Source: Actinacidiphila cocklensis (lineage in GTDB: Bacteria; Actinomycetota; Actinomycetes; Streptomycetales; Streptomycetaceae). Taken from it: a stretch of DNA of 64,000 nt. A program made the translations under genes and the position numbers. The stretch spans positions 62,001 through 126,000 of the forward strand of contig NZ_CAJSLV010000047.1 of assembly GCF_907177275.1 (NCBI RefSeq). The letters run 5' to 3'. The notes under the pieces are model-generated. The model was not told the origin of the DNA. It did no database searches and worked only from the letters and a program-made list of their open reading frames with translations. Positions 25,832-34,249 of the stretch are shown here, piece after piece. The first letter of the stretch is position 1, and every line of letters starts with the position of its first letter.

Positions 25832-26701
25832 TCACATGTGCTGGGACACCAGCGCGGACACCGCGGAGACGCGCGTGTACACCCCGGGGAAGGCTGCTTC
25901 CGCGCAGCCTGTCCCCCAGGAGACCAGGCCGATGAGCTTGCCCTCCGCGACCAGCGGACCGCCGCTGTCGCCCTGGCAGGCGTCCTTGCCCCCGCCTGAA
26001 ACCCCCGCGCACACCATGGATGCGCGCATATACGTACCGTCGGCGTTGCCCGGGTAAGCCTTCTCGCACACCGTGTCCGCCAGGACGTCGACCGTGGCCG
26101 ACCGCAGCGACACCGGATAGGCCCCCGTGCCCGTCGTGTCCCCCCAGCCGTAGACCTGCGCGTGGGTCCCCGCCGTATAGAGCGCGGTGTCCGCGGGTCC
26201 GGCCATCGGGATGACGGCTCCGCCGGGCAGTGCCTGCGACAGCGTGATCACGGCGACGTCGCCGGCGTTGGTGGCGGCGTCGAAGTCCGGGTTGACCCAC
26301 ACGTCGGCCGGCGGCAGCTCCTGTCCCGCCGACCCGCTGAGATCCGTACGCCCGGAGATGACCCGCAGATCGGGGACCTTCCGCCAGTCGGTGACGCCGA
26401 GCGCCTCCTGGCCGAAGCAATGTGCCGCGGTGACGACCGTACGCGGCCCGACCGCCACACCGCCGCAGAACTGCCCGGATCTGGCCGAGCCGAATCGCTG
26501 CCGGCTGGTGAGCGCCACCACCCACGGCTCGCTGCCGGTGGTGGTCGGTGCGCCCCCGACCACGACTCCGTTGGCGGCGGCCGGGGCCGCGGGCGCCGCC
26601 AGGGGGACGGCGAGCGCCGGCAGCAGGGCCGCCACGGCTATCACTGCACGGCGGCCGCCCACGGCGCGGCGACGCGGGCGGGTGCGGATGGGGACATGCA
26701 T
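25832..26701 (-). CDS. secreted trypsin-like serine protease
   Basis: A 289-residue S1 peptidase, ATG 26701 after CAGGAGG. An Arg-rich n-region and hydrophobic core (residues 1-43, ending [10 protein letters not shown]) form a signal peptide, possibly Tat-like given the many arginines. Mature protein starts near VVVGG. The catalytic triad is visible: His in VVTAAHCFG, Asp in [10 protein letters not shown], Ser in [11 protein letters not shown]. Six cysteines allow three disulfides. An Asp (the D of [10 protein letters not shown]) at the specificity position predicts trypsin-like cleavage after Lys/Arg. It is monocistronic, with a terminator on the far side. Confidence 0.94.
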   Translation of the reverse strand: MHVPIRTRPRRRAVGGRRAVIAVAALLPALAVPLAAPAAPAAANGVVVGGAPTTTGSEPWVVALTSRQRFGSARSGQFCGGVAVGPRTVVTAAHCFGQEALGVTDWRKVPDLRVISGRTDLSGSAGQELPPADVWVNPDFDAATNAGDVAVITLSQALPGGAVIPMAGPADTALYTAGTHAQVYGWGDTTGTGAYPVSLRSATVDVLADTVCEKAYPGNADGTYMRASMVCAGVSGGGKDACQGDSGGPLVAEGKLIGLVSWGTGCAEAAFPGVYTRVSAVSALVSQHM

Positions 26702-26773
26702 GCGGCCTCCTGACCCTGTGAATTCCTCTGGATACCCAGAGTCATCGATAGGGCCGGAGGCCGCATCCGCAGA

Positions 26774-26806
26774 GATCCGCCGCCCCGCAGGGCAGGGCGG
26801 CGGATC
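26774..26806. terminator. hairpin terminator of hrdB
   Basis: A perfect 12-bp stem (GATCCGCCGCCC with GGGCGGCGGATC) around a 9-base loop, located just past the hrdB stop. It has no T run, as is common in high-GC actinobacteria. Confidence 0.72.
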
Positions 26807-26813
26807 GCGGAGG

Positions 26814-28376
26814 TCAGTCGAGGTAGTCGCGCAGCACCTGCGAGCGCGACGGATGCCGCAGCTTGGACATCGTCTTGGACTCGATCTGCCGGATCCGCTC
26901 TCGCGTGACGCCGTAGACCTTGCCGATCTCGTCCAGCGTCTTGGGCTGCCCGTCGGTCAGGCCGAAGCGCATCGAGACCACGCCGGCCTCGCGCTCGGAC
27001 AGGGTGTCCAGCACCGAGTGCAGCTGCTCCTGCAGAAGCGTGAAGCTCACCGCGTCCGCGGGCACGACCGCCTCGGAGTCCTCGATCAGGTCACCGAACT
27101 CGCTGTCGCCGTCCTCGCCCAGCGGGGTGTGCAGGGAGATCGGCTCGCGGCCGTACTTCTGGACCTCGATGACCTTCTCGGGGGTCATGTCGAGTTCCTT
27201 GGCCAGCTCCTCCGGAGTGGGCTCGCGACCCAGGTCCTGGAGCATCTGGCGCTGCACCCTGGCCAGCTTGTTGATGACCTCGACCATGTGCACCGGGATA
27301 CGGATGGTGCGGGCCTGGTCGGCCATCGCGCGGGTGATCGCCTGCCGGATCCACCAGGTGGCGTACGTGGAGAACTTGAAGCCCTTGGTGTAGTCGAACT
27401 TCTCGACCGCACGGATCAGGCCCAGGTTGCCCTCCTGGATCAGGTCCAGGAAGAGCATGCCGCGGCCGGTGTAGCGCTTGGCCAGCGAGACGACCAGCCG
27501 GAGGTTGGCCTCCAGCAGGTGGTTCTTGGCCCAGCGCCCGTCCTCGGCGATGATCTCCAGTTCGCGCTTGAGCTTGGGGGCGAGCTTGTCGGCCGCCGCC
27601 AGCTTGTCCTCCGCGAAGAGGCCCGCCTCGATGCGCTTGGCCAGCTCCACCTCCTGCTCGGCGTTGAGCAGCGGGACCTTGCCGATCTGCTTGAGGTAGT
27701 CCTTGACCGGGTCGGCGGTGGCGCCGGCGACCGCGACCTGCTGCGCGGGCGCGTCGTCCTCGTCGTCGTCGGAGAGCACGAAGCTCTCGGACTCCGTCTT
27801 CTCGGCCTCGTCCTCGCCGGCCTTGCCGGGAGCGGCGTCCTCGATACCCTCTTCTGCCTCGACCGCCTCGTCCTCGCCGGCGGACTTCTTGGACGCCACC
27901 TTCTTCGCGGGGGCCTTCTTGGCGACCGTCTTCTTCGCGGCGACCTTCTTCGCGGGCGCCTTCTTGGCTGCTGGGTTTTCCGCCTCCACCGATGGCTCCA
28001 CCGTGGTCTCGGCCTCGGCCACCGCCTCGGAAGCGGGGGCCTTGGGCGCTACGGTCTTCTTGGCAGGGGCCGCCTTGGTGGCGACCGTCTTGGTGGCAGT
28101 ACGTTTCGCCGGGCTCTTGGCTGCGACGCTCTTACGGGTGCGCTTGGGCGCCTCAGCGGCACTCACCATCAGCGTCACACCCTCCTCGTCGAGGACCTGG
28201 TTGAGGCTGCGCAGAACGTTCTTCCACTGGGTTGCCGGAATCTGGTCCGCTTCGAACGCCCGACGCACGTCGTCGCCTGCGATCTGCCCCTGGGCCTTAC
28301 CCTGCTCGATGAGCGCCATCAGAGACTCGGACTCGGCGATCTCGGACGGGAGCGTACGGGATGTGCTGGCCGACAC
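26814..28376 (-). CDS. hrdB: principal RNA polymerase sigma factor HrdB
   Basis: A 520-residue group 1 sigma factor. The start is GTG 28376 (protein begins [20 protein letters not shown]), with GAGAGG eight bases upstream. Residues about 75-190 are a Lys/Ala-rich region with repeated KKAPAKK-type units and an acidic tail, as in Streptomyces HrdB. Region 1.2 starts [20 protein letters not shown]. Region 2 includes [20 protein letters not shown] and [20 protein letters not shown]. Region 4.2 ends [20 protein letters not shown]. It directs RNA polymerase to housekeeping promoters. The gene is followed by its own terminator; the GntR-type gene upstream is also on the minus strand. Confidence 0.98.
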   Translation of the reverse strand: MSASTSRTLPSEIAESESLMALIEQGKAQGQIAGDDVRRAFEADQIPATQWKNVLRSLNQVLDEEGVTLMVSAAEAPKRTRKSVAAKSPAKRTATKTVATKAAPAKKTVAPKAPASEAVAEAETTVEPSVEAENPAAKKAPAKKVAAKKTVAKKAPAKKVASKKSAGEDEAVEAEEGIEDAAPGKAGEDEAEKTESESFVLSDDDEDDAPAQQVAVAGATADPVKDYLKQIGKVPLLNAEQEVELAKRIEAGLFAEDKLAAADKLAPKLKRELEIIAEDGRWAKNHLLEANLRLVVSLAKRYTGRGMLFLDLIQEGNLGLIRAVEKFDYTKGFKFSTYATWWIRQAITRAMADQARTIRIPVHMVEVINKLARVQRQMLQDLGREPTPEELAKELDMTPEKVIEVQKYGREPISLHTPLGEDGDSEFGDLIEDSEAVVPADAVSFTLLQEQLHSVLDTLSEREAGVVSMRFGLTDGQPKTLDEIGKVYGVTRERIRQIESKTMSKLRHPSRSQVLRDYLD

Positions 28377-28632
28377 GAACAACCTCTCGGAACGATGGGA
28401 ACGACTCGGTGGAACCGCAGAGCGACTCAGCGTCAAGATCGACGCCGAATATTCCTCGTACGGCCGCCACCTCTTAAGTCATCGCACTGCCTCGCCTGGC
28501 GTTACGCCCAGCTTACGTGGCCCGAGTCACACCCCAAATTGTGCAGATCAGCGGCAAAGTCGGACATGTGACACGCGCGGGCCGCCGCAGGCCCCGGCTG
28601 GGGGGCGGGTCCGCGGCGGCCGGGCGGGGCGG
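28377..28632. promoter_or_regulatory. hrdB upstream region with possible terminator of the GntR gene
   Basis: A 256-base gap that must hold the hrdB promoter(s). Bases 28580-28621 form an inverted repeat (GGCCGCCGC with GCGGCGGCC, 24-base loop) just past the GntR-type stop, a plausible terminator. The hrdB-proximal part is of lower GC. I could not identify a promoter with confidence, including a SigR-type one. Confidence 0.4.
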
Positions 28633-29535
28633 TCAGTGCTCGCGGGGGGCGGGGACGACATGGTCGGCGGGAGCGGCCGCCTGCTCGGAAGGGACGGCGA
28701 GCAGCTGGCGCATCGCCGCCTCCGCGGTGCCGCCGTCACCCTCGGCGAGGGCGTCGACGATGCGGTGGTGCAGCCCCACCGAGGTGTCGCCCGGCCGCTC
28801 GCAGCCGGTGACCGGGCCACCGGAGACGTGCAGCGCGGACGACACGATCCCGGACAGGTGCTCCAGCATGCGGTTGCCCGCGACCTGCAGCAGCAGGGTG
28901 TGGAATTCCACGTCGGCGCGCGTGAAGGTGAGCGCGTCGCCCTGGGCCGCGGCGTGGGCCATGATCTCGGCCATGTCGGCCAGCCGCTGCTGGACGTCCT
29001 CGCGGCCGTGGCCGGCCGCGAGTCTGGCGGCGAGCGGTTCGATGGTCCAGCGCAGCTCGAGCAGCTCGCGGCGCTGCTCGTCGCGCTGCGGCCCGAAGGC
29101 GCGCCATTCGATGATGTCGGGGTCGAGCAGGTTCCAGTCGCTGACCGGCCGGACCCGGGTGCCGACGTTGGGCCGGGCGCTGACCAGGCCCTTGGCCTCA
29201 AGGACCCGCAGGGACTCGCGCACCACGGTGCGGGAGACCTCGAACCGCTGGCCGATCTCCTCCGGCACCAGCGGGCGGTCGGCGCCGAGATCGCCGGAGA
29301 CGATCATCTGTCCGAGCTGCTGGACGAGTTGGCCGTGCAGTCCGCGGCCGCGGCTGCCGCCCGCACGGCGGCCCACGCGGCCCATGTCCGGGTCCATACC
29401 GTCCCAGGAGCCGAGTCCTGGGCGGTCGCCGCCGGGGGCGTCGGCATACGAGTAGCGGTCCAGCTCGCCCGGGCCGGCCATGCCGGAGTCGGCGGATCGA
29501 GCCGCGGTCATCATGGTGTGCGCAAGGGTACTCAC
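28633..29535 (-). CDS. GntR/FadR family transcriptional regulator
   Basis: A 300-residue regulator; GTG 29535 chosen because AAAGGA stands five bases upstream. The N-terminal 75 residues are a poorly conserved extension. The winged HTH follows (GLHGQLVQQLGQMIVSGDLG, EIGQRFEVSRTVVRESLRVL, EAKGLVSARPNVGTRV). The C-terminal FCD ligand-binding domain has metal-binding type residues (RADVEFHTLLLQVAGNRM, VGLHHRIVDALAEGD). It closely matches, from memory, the Streptomyces gluconate-operon type repressor. No gluconate genes are next to it here, so the ligand remains uncertain. Confidence 0.9.
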   Translation of the reverse strand: MSTLAHTMMTAARSADSGMAGPGELDRYSYADAPGGDRPGLGSWDGMDPDMGRVGRRAGGSRGRGLHGQLVQQLGQMIVSGDLGADRPLVPEEIGQRFEVSRTVVRESLRVLEAKGLVSARPNVGTRVRPVSDWNLLDPDIIEWRAFGPQRDEQRRELLELRWTIEPLAARLAAGHGREDVQQRLADMAEIMAHAAAQGDALTFTRADVEFHTLLLQVAGNRMLEHLSGIVSSALHVSGGPVTGCERPGDTSVGLHHRIVDALAEGDGGTAEAAMRQLLAVPSEQAAAPADHVVPAPREH

Positions 29536-29640
29536 GCATCCTTTGTCGGCGATGCCGATGCGAGCCTTGAGGGCTTTGCTGAAAAGCACACGAAAGGGTG
29601 AGCGCTCATCACCTGATAATTGACGTTTTATGGGGACGAA

Positions 29641-31413
29641 TCATCCCTCTTCACCCTCGATCCTGACAGCTCCCCCGGAACGGACGGGAGTTGACCTGCG
29701 GCCACGCCTGCGACCGCGCAATGCGCCTGCCACATAGGCGATGACCAGGCCGGACAGCGACAACGCCATTGCCACGAAGAGTGGTTGGGCGGCCGATCGC
29801 AGCGCGGCGAGAGCCGCACGGTCGTCGGCTCGCGACGCCCCGCTGAGCAGCGACCACAACGCGCCGCCCGCGTCGAGGAACTGGCGCCCCGCACTCCCAC
29901 CGAGCAACGCCCGTACGCCTGGTGCGACCAGCAGGGGGACCGACAGCACCGCGGACAGCCCGAGCGCCGTCGTGCGGAACGCGCACGCCGCGAGCACCCC
30001 GGTCCACGCGCACCCGACAGCCAGCGCGGCCCAGCCCGCCGTGGTGGCCGACAGCGCCATCGGGTCCGGGGCGCGGCCCGGGCCGAGGGCGACCCGCAGC
30101 GCGGCGGAGTTCAGCAGCGCCGCCAGCGCGGCCAGCCCCAGCGCGAGGGCGCCGCTCACCGCGAGCTTGGCGGCCAGCAGCCGCGCGGCCCGGGGCTCCG
30201 GACCGAAGCCGGGCGTCAGCGCGGGGTAGGCGAACTCCTGCCCGTAGGACAGCGCGCCCAGCGCTCCCGCGCCGACCGCGGCGGCGGGCAGCGGAAGGGC
30301 CGCCGGCCAGCCGGACAGCAGGCGCAGCGGCGAGGCGTGGGCGGCACCGCCGCGCGCCAGCAGCAGCGCGCAGAGGACGGAGGCGGCCAGTGCGGCTGCC
30401 GCCGGCAGCCAGGGGGTGCGCACGCCGAAGCAGCGGCGCAGCTCGTAGCGCACCGGGTGCAGTGGCCGGTGCTGCGTGCGATGCGGGGAGGGCCGGTTCC
30501 TGGGGGTTGGGGACGGCTGGCGGTCGGCGTCCTCCGGGGCCTGGACAGCGTCCTGGGCTGCGTCTGCGGCCGTCTCGTCGGCCAGCTGGTGCAGCAGGAT
30601 GCCGTGTCGGTAGGCGACCTCGCCGACGGCCGCCGCCGTGGCGCCGTAGACCGCGATACGGCTGCCGCCGGCCGCGACCACCTCGGCGCCGTCCTCGGCG
30701 AGCAGCCCGGCCAGCCGCTGGGCGTACGGGGAGCGTACGGCCACGTGCGGGCGCAGCCGGGTGCCGGCGAAGACCGCGGCCGTCTGGTCGGCGACGATCC
30801 GCCCGTCCGCCAGCGCGACCACCCGGTCGGCGGTCCTGGCCAGCGCCCCGGCGTCCCGGCCGGTCAGCAGGACGGCGCCGCCGGCGGACGCGTGGCGGCG
30901 CACGAGCGCGTGCATCCAGGCGGCTTCGCGCGGCGGCAGGTCGCGTACCGGGTCGTCCAGGACGAGCGCGTGCGGATCGGGCAGCAGCGCCACTGCGAAG
31001 GCCAGCCTGCGGTCCATGCCGAGCGAGTACGTGCCGAGCCGCCGGTCGGCCACCTCAGCGAGGCCGACGGATTCGAGCAGGTCGTCGGCGCGTGCGACGC
31101 GCAGGCCATGGGCGGCGCAGAGCATCCGCAGGTGGCTGCGTGCCGTCCTGCCCGGATGCCCGGGGACATCGCCGAGCACGGCGCCCACGGCCCGGGCAGG
31201 TCCCGCCAGTTCGTGCAGCGGGCGGCCGTCGACGAGCGTGGCGCCTCTGCCGGACTGGAGGCCGAGCAGCAGGCGGACGACGGTGGACTTGCCCGACCCG
31301 GCCGGGCCGAGCAGGCCGGTGACTTCGCCCGGGCGGATGTCGAAGGTGAGGTCGGCGACAGCGGGCGGAGCGCCGCGGCGGGGCTTGCTGGTCAATCCGA
31401 TGGCCTGGATCAC
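29641..31413 (-). CDS. ABC transporter with fused ATPase and membrane domains
   Basis: A 590-residue fusion, GTG 31413. The ATPase (residues 1 to about 230) has Walker A GPAGSGKST and Walker B ALVLDDP, but its signature motif is degenerate (YSLGMDRRLAFA) and the Walker B glutamate is Asp. A Pro/Arg-rich linker (near residues 290-325) leads to about six hydrophobic helices (for example LPAAAALAASVLCALLLARG and GWAALAVGCAWTGVLAACAF). This organisation fits ABC-2-type exporters of actinobacteria. Substrate is unknown. The degenerate motifs leave open a reduced ATPase activity. It is 43 bases downstream of the Nudix gene and may share its transcript. Confidence 0.85.
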   Translation of the reverse strand: MIQAIGLTSKPRRGAPPAVADLTFDIRPGEVTGLLGPAGSGKSTVVRLLLGLQSGRGATLVDGRPLHELAGPARAVGAVLGDVPGHPGRTARSHLRMLCAAHGLRVARADDLLESVGLAEVADRRLGTYSLGMDRRLAFAVALLPDPHALVLDDPVRDLPPREAAWMHALVRRHASAGGAVLLTGRDAGALARTADRVVALADGRIVADQTAAVFAGTRLRPHVAVRSPYAQRLAGLLAEDGAEVVAAGGSRIAVYGATAAAVGEVAYRHGILLHQLADETAADAAQDAVQAPEDADRQPSPTPRNRPSPHRTQHRPLHPVRYELRRCFGVRTPWLPAAAALAASVLCALLLARGGAAHASPLRLLSGWPAALPLPAAAVGAGALGALSYGQEFAYPALTPGFGPEPRAARLLAAKLAVSGALALGLAALAALLNSAALRVALGPGRAPDPMALSATTAGWAALAVGCAWTGVLAACAFRTTALGLSAVLSVPLLVAPGVRALLGGSAGRQFLDAGGALWSLLSGASRADDRAALAALRSAAQPLFVAMALSLSGLVIAYVAGALRGRRRGRRSTPVRSGGAVRIEGEEG

Positions 31414-31456
31414 CCCAGCACCATAACGCCGGAAATGGGGTAAATCGCCCCGCGAA

Positions 31457-32188
31457 CTACACCTCGGGCCGGAGCATCGGCGGATTGAGCAGGGTGGCCC
31501 CTCCCGCCCTGAACAATTGTGCGGGACGACCGCCCTGACGTGTCGTCGTCCCCCCGGTGGGCACCAGGAAGCCCACCGTGCCGGTGACCTTGCGGTGGAA
31601 GTTGCGCGGGTCGAGCGCCACTCCCCACACCGCCTCGTAGACCCGGCGCAGCTCGCCCACGGTGAATTCGGGCGGGCAGAAGGCCGTGGCCAGGGACGAG
31701 TACTCGATCTTGGACCTCGCCCGCTCCACCCCGTCCGCCAGGATGCGCGCGTGGTCGAAGGCCAACGGCGCCGCTTCCGCGGGCTCCTGCCCGCCCTCGG
31801 CGAACAGCGTGCCGACCGGCGCCCAGCGCGCGCTGCGCGCGTCGCCGCCGGCCCGCGGAGCGGGCAGGTCGGGCGCCAGCACCAGATGGGCGACGCTCAC
31901 CACCCGCATCCGCGGGTCGCGCTGCGGGTCCCCGTAGGTCGCGAGCTGTTCCAGGTGGGCGCCGCTCTGCGCGCGGAGCCCGGTCTCCTCGGCCAGCTCA
32001 CGTGCCGCGGCCTGCGAGAGATCCTCGTCCGCCCGCACGAAACCGCCGGGTAGTGCCCATCTCCCCTGGTAGGGAGGCTCACCCCGGCGTACCGACAGCG
32101 CACACAGCGCGTGCTCCCGCACGGTCAGCACGACCAGGTCGACGGTGACGGCGAAGGGCGGAAAGGCCGACGGGTCGTAGGGCGACAT
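31457..32188 (-). CDS. Nudix hydrolase with C-terminal NrtR-type winged helix
   Basis: A 243-residue protein, ATG 32188. The N-terminal Nudix box is intact: a GGFVRADEDL segment running into RELAEETGL fits G-x5-E-x7-RE-x2-EE-x-G. The C-terminal 85 residues (TVGELRRVYEAVWGVALDPR, NFHRKVTGTVGFLVPTGG) match the winged-helix part of NrtR, a regulator of NAD metabolism that senses ADP-ribose-type ligands. True NrtR proteins often have decayed Nudix boxes, so this one may keep hydrolase activity, as ADP-ribose pyrophosphatase. A palindrome immediately upstream suggests autoregulation. Confidence 0.87.
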   Translation of the reverse strand: MSPYDPSAFPPFAVTVDLVVLTVREHALCALSVRRGEPPYQGRWALPGGFVRADEDLSQAAARELAEETGLRAQSGAHLEQLATYGDPQRDPRMRVVSVAHLVLAPDLPAPRAGGDARSARWAPVGTLFAEGGQEPAEAAPLAFDHARILADGVERARSKIEYSSLATAFCPPEFTVGELRRVYEAVWGVALDPRNFHRKVTGTVGFLVPTGGTTTRQGGRPAQLFRAGGATLLNPPMLRPEV

Positions 32189-32197
32189 GCCGCGATC

Positions 32198-32220
32198 TTA
32201 GTCGTCTGCCTGACGATAAT
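32198..32220. promoter_or_regulatory. candidate operator of the Nudix/NrtR-type protein
   Basis: An imperfect inverted repeat with half-sites TTAGTCGTC and GACGATAAT, centred on TGCCT, starting ten bases upstream of the Nudix ATG. The location suits autorepression. Binding by the product of 31457-32188 is inferred. Confidence 0.5.
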
Positions 32221-32273
32221 CAGCAGGTTCGACACCTGCTCCGCGATCACCTCCTTCCGTCGTCCTGCCCGCG

Positions 32274-32741
32274 TCAGGCACCGAGCCGCGGCCCCGGCGC
32301 GGCCCCCTCCGCAATCGCCGTCCCCAGCCGGCCGACGCGCACCGCGAACGGCGCCCGGCGACCCGCATCCCGCTCAGCCGGACCGCCCCCACCGGTGCAC
32401 GGGACAGCGGCCGCAGCGCGACGGCCCCGCCCGGCACGTCGGTCCGCACCCCGGCCGGGGCGGCCGGCAGATGGACCGGCCCGGCCGCCGCTGGCGCGGC
32501 GGGACGGCGGGCCAGCGGATGCAGGCAGGGCGCGACGCCGCCGGCCCCGCTGCTCCGCCGCGTAAATCTCGGGCAGCCGCAGGCCGAACGACGCGGCCGC
32601 GTCCGCGTCCAGCACTCCGGTCATCAGCGTGACCGCGGCCTCGTCAAGGCCTGCGGCCGCCGGCCCCGCCGCTGCCACGGCGGTCTCGTGGACCCGCACG
32701 GCGCCGCTCCTGTGCCCGAACGGGTCGAAGCCCCTGATCAC
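32274..32741 (-). pseudogene. frameshifted C-terminal remnant of a glycogen-debranching (amylo-alpha-1,6-glucosidase) type enzyme
   Basis: Reading the minus strand from 32741, frame 1 gives GFDPFGHRSGAVRVHETAVA and FGLRLPEIYAAEQRG, matching the conserved C-terminal catalytic part of amylo-alpha-1,6-glucosidase-like proteins. At about 32550 homology moves to a second frame (VRTDVPGGAVALRPLSRAPV, GAVRLSGMRVAGR). It then returns to frame 1 for the end (PFAVRVGRLGTAIAEG). The signature YPAACRPQAW segment is lost. At least two frameshifts and the missing N-terminal two thirds make this a dead gene. It occupies most of the gap between the Nudix gene and the S33 peptidase gene. Confidence 0.68.
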
Positions 32742-32938
32742 CTCGTGGCCGGCGGGCGGGCTCGCTGTCCGCGCCCGCGTCCGGCCGCAGGGGGTTCGGC
32801 TGTCGCGCTGAGAGCTGCACTCGTGAGGAACGGCCTGCCGAGCGCGCAGGTCACGGGCCGTCTACGGTTCCTGAACGAACGACATTGCTCGTGCCGCACC
32901 CGGAACCCGCGCAGCCGCAGACAACAGGAAGAGGCAGC

Positions 32939-34249
32939 ATGCCCGTCCACCGCCAGCCCGGCACCATCCTCACCGACCACCGCATCCAGGTGCCGCTCGA
33001 CCACGCCGAACCCGACGGCGAGCAGATCGAGGTCTTCGCGCGGGAAGTGGTGGCGGTGAAGAAGGACTCCGACCGGCTGCCGTGGCTGCTCTTCCTCCAG
33101 GGCGGCCCCGGCAACCGCAGCCCGCGCCCGCTGGGCAGGGACGGCTGGCTGGCGCGTGCGCTGGACGACTACCGCGTGCTGCTGCTCGACCAGCGCGGCA
33201 CCGGGCTGTCGACGCCCGCGAACCGCCGGACGCTGCCCGCCCGCGGCGACGCGGCCGCGCAGGCGGAATACCTCTCCCACTTCAGGGCCGACTCGATCGT
33301 GCGGGACTGCGAGGCCATCCGGCGCCGGCTGCTCGGCGAGGACAAGTCGTGGAGCGTGCTGGGCCAGAGCTTCGGCGGCTTCTGCGCCGTCAGCTACCTG
33401 TCCTTCGCGCCCGACGCCCTCGACGAGGTACTGATCACCGGCGGCCTGCCCGGGCTGCGGACGCCGGCGCAGGAGGTCTACCGCGCGGCCTACCCGCGCA
33501 TCCAGCGGAAGAACGCGGCGCACTATGCCCGCTACCCCGACGACGTCGAAGCGGTCCGCGACATCGCCCGCCACCTGCGCGAGCGCCCCGCCGAACTGCC
33601 GGGCGGCGGTGTGCTGACCCCGCGCGCGTTCCAGGCACTCGGCCTGATGCTCGGCTCCGGCACCGGTTCGCACACCCTGCACTATCTGGTCGAGGACGCC
33701 TTCGTGACCGGGCCGGCCGGCCGCGTCCTGTCCGACTCCTTCCTCGCCGAGGTCCAGGGGCACCTCTCGTTCGCGGGCGGCCCCCTCTACGCGCTGCTGC
33801 ACGAGGCGATCTACGGTCAGGTGTCGGTCTCCGCGCGGGGGACTCACTGGGCGGCCGAGACCGTGAGAGGCGAATTCCCCGCTTTCGACGCGGACGCCGC
33901 GCTGGACGGCGACGGACCGGTGCTCTTCACCGGGGAGACCATCCACCCGTGGATGTTCGAGACCGACCCTGCGCTTGCACCATTGCGCGAGACGGCCGAC
34001 CTGCTGGCGCAGCGCGAGCAGTGGCCGGACCTTTACGACCCCGCCCGGCTGGCGCAGAACCGGGTGCCCGTCGCGGCCGCCGTGTACCACGACGACATGT
34101 ACGTCGACACCGCGGACTCCCTGGAGACCGCGCGGGCGATCCGCGGTCTGCGGACCTGGGTCACCGACGAATACGAGCACGACGGCCTCCGGGCGAGCGG
34201 CGGCCAGGTCCTCGACCGGCTGGTCCAGCTGGTCCGCGGCGAACGGTAG
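32939..34249 (+). CDS. alpha/beta hydrolase, S33 family aminopeptidase (proline iminopeptidase-like)
   Basis: A 436-residue cytoplasmic hydrolase; ATG 32939 with GGAAGAGG upstream. Motifs: oxyanion loop LLFLQGGPGNRSPRP, LLLDQRGTGLSTPA, nucleophile elbow SVLGQSFGGFCAVSYL, and late acidic and His residues (YHDDMYVDTAD, DEYEHDGLRASG) for the triad. Length and lid insertion are normal for actinobacterial proline iminopeptidase-like enzymes that release N-terminal Pro or related residues. It has no signal peptide. Its 3' end overlaps the convergent DUF4192 gene by 89 bases. Upstream lies only a pseudogene. Confidence 0.92.
   Translation: MPVHRQPGTILTDHRIQVPLDHAEPDGEQIEVFAREVVAVKKDSDRLPWLLFLQGGPGNRSPRPLGRDGWLARALDDYRVLLLDQRGTGLSTPANRRTLPARGDAAAQAEYLSHFRADSIVRDCEAIRRRLLGEDKSWSVLGQSFGGFCAVSYLSFAPDALDEVLITGGLPGLRTPAQEVYRAAYPRIQRKNAAHYARYPDDVEAVRDIARHLRERPAELPGGGVLTPRAFQALGLMLGSGTGSHTLHYLVEDAFVTGPAGRVLSDSFLAEVQGHLSFAGGPLYALLHEAIYGQVSVSARGTHWAAETVRGEFPAFDADAALDGDGPVLFTGETIHPWMFETDPALAPLRETADLLAQREQWPDLYDPARLAQNRVPVAAAVYHDDMYVDTADSLETARAIRGLRTWVTDEYEHDGLRASGGQVLDRLVQLVRGER

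Noticed and set aside
27880-28140. Repeated TTCTTC/GGCGCC units in hrdB as a microsatellite or insertion.
   Set aside because: They correspond to the Lys/Ala-rich segment normal in Streptomyces HrdB and stay in frame.
28377-28632. A SigR-type promoter for hrdB.
   Set aside because: A GGAAT motif is present on the minus strand, but no matching GTT -10 element at normal spacing could be found.
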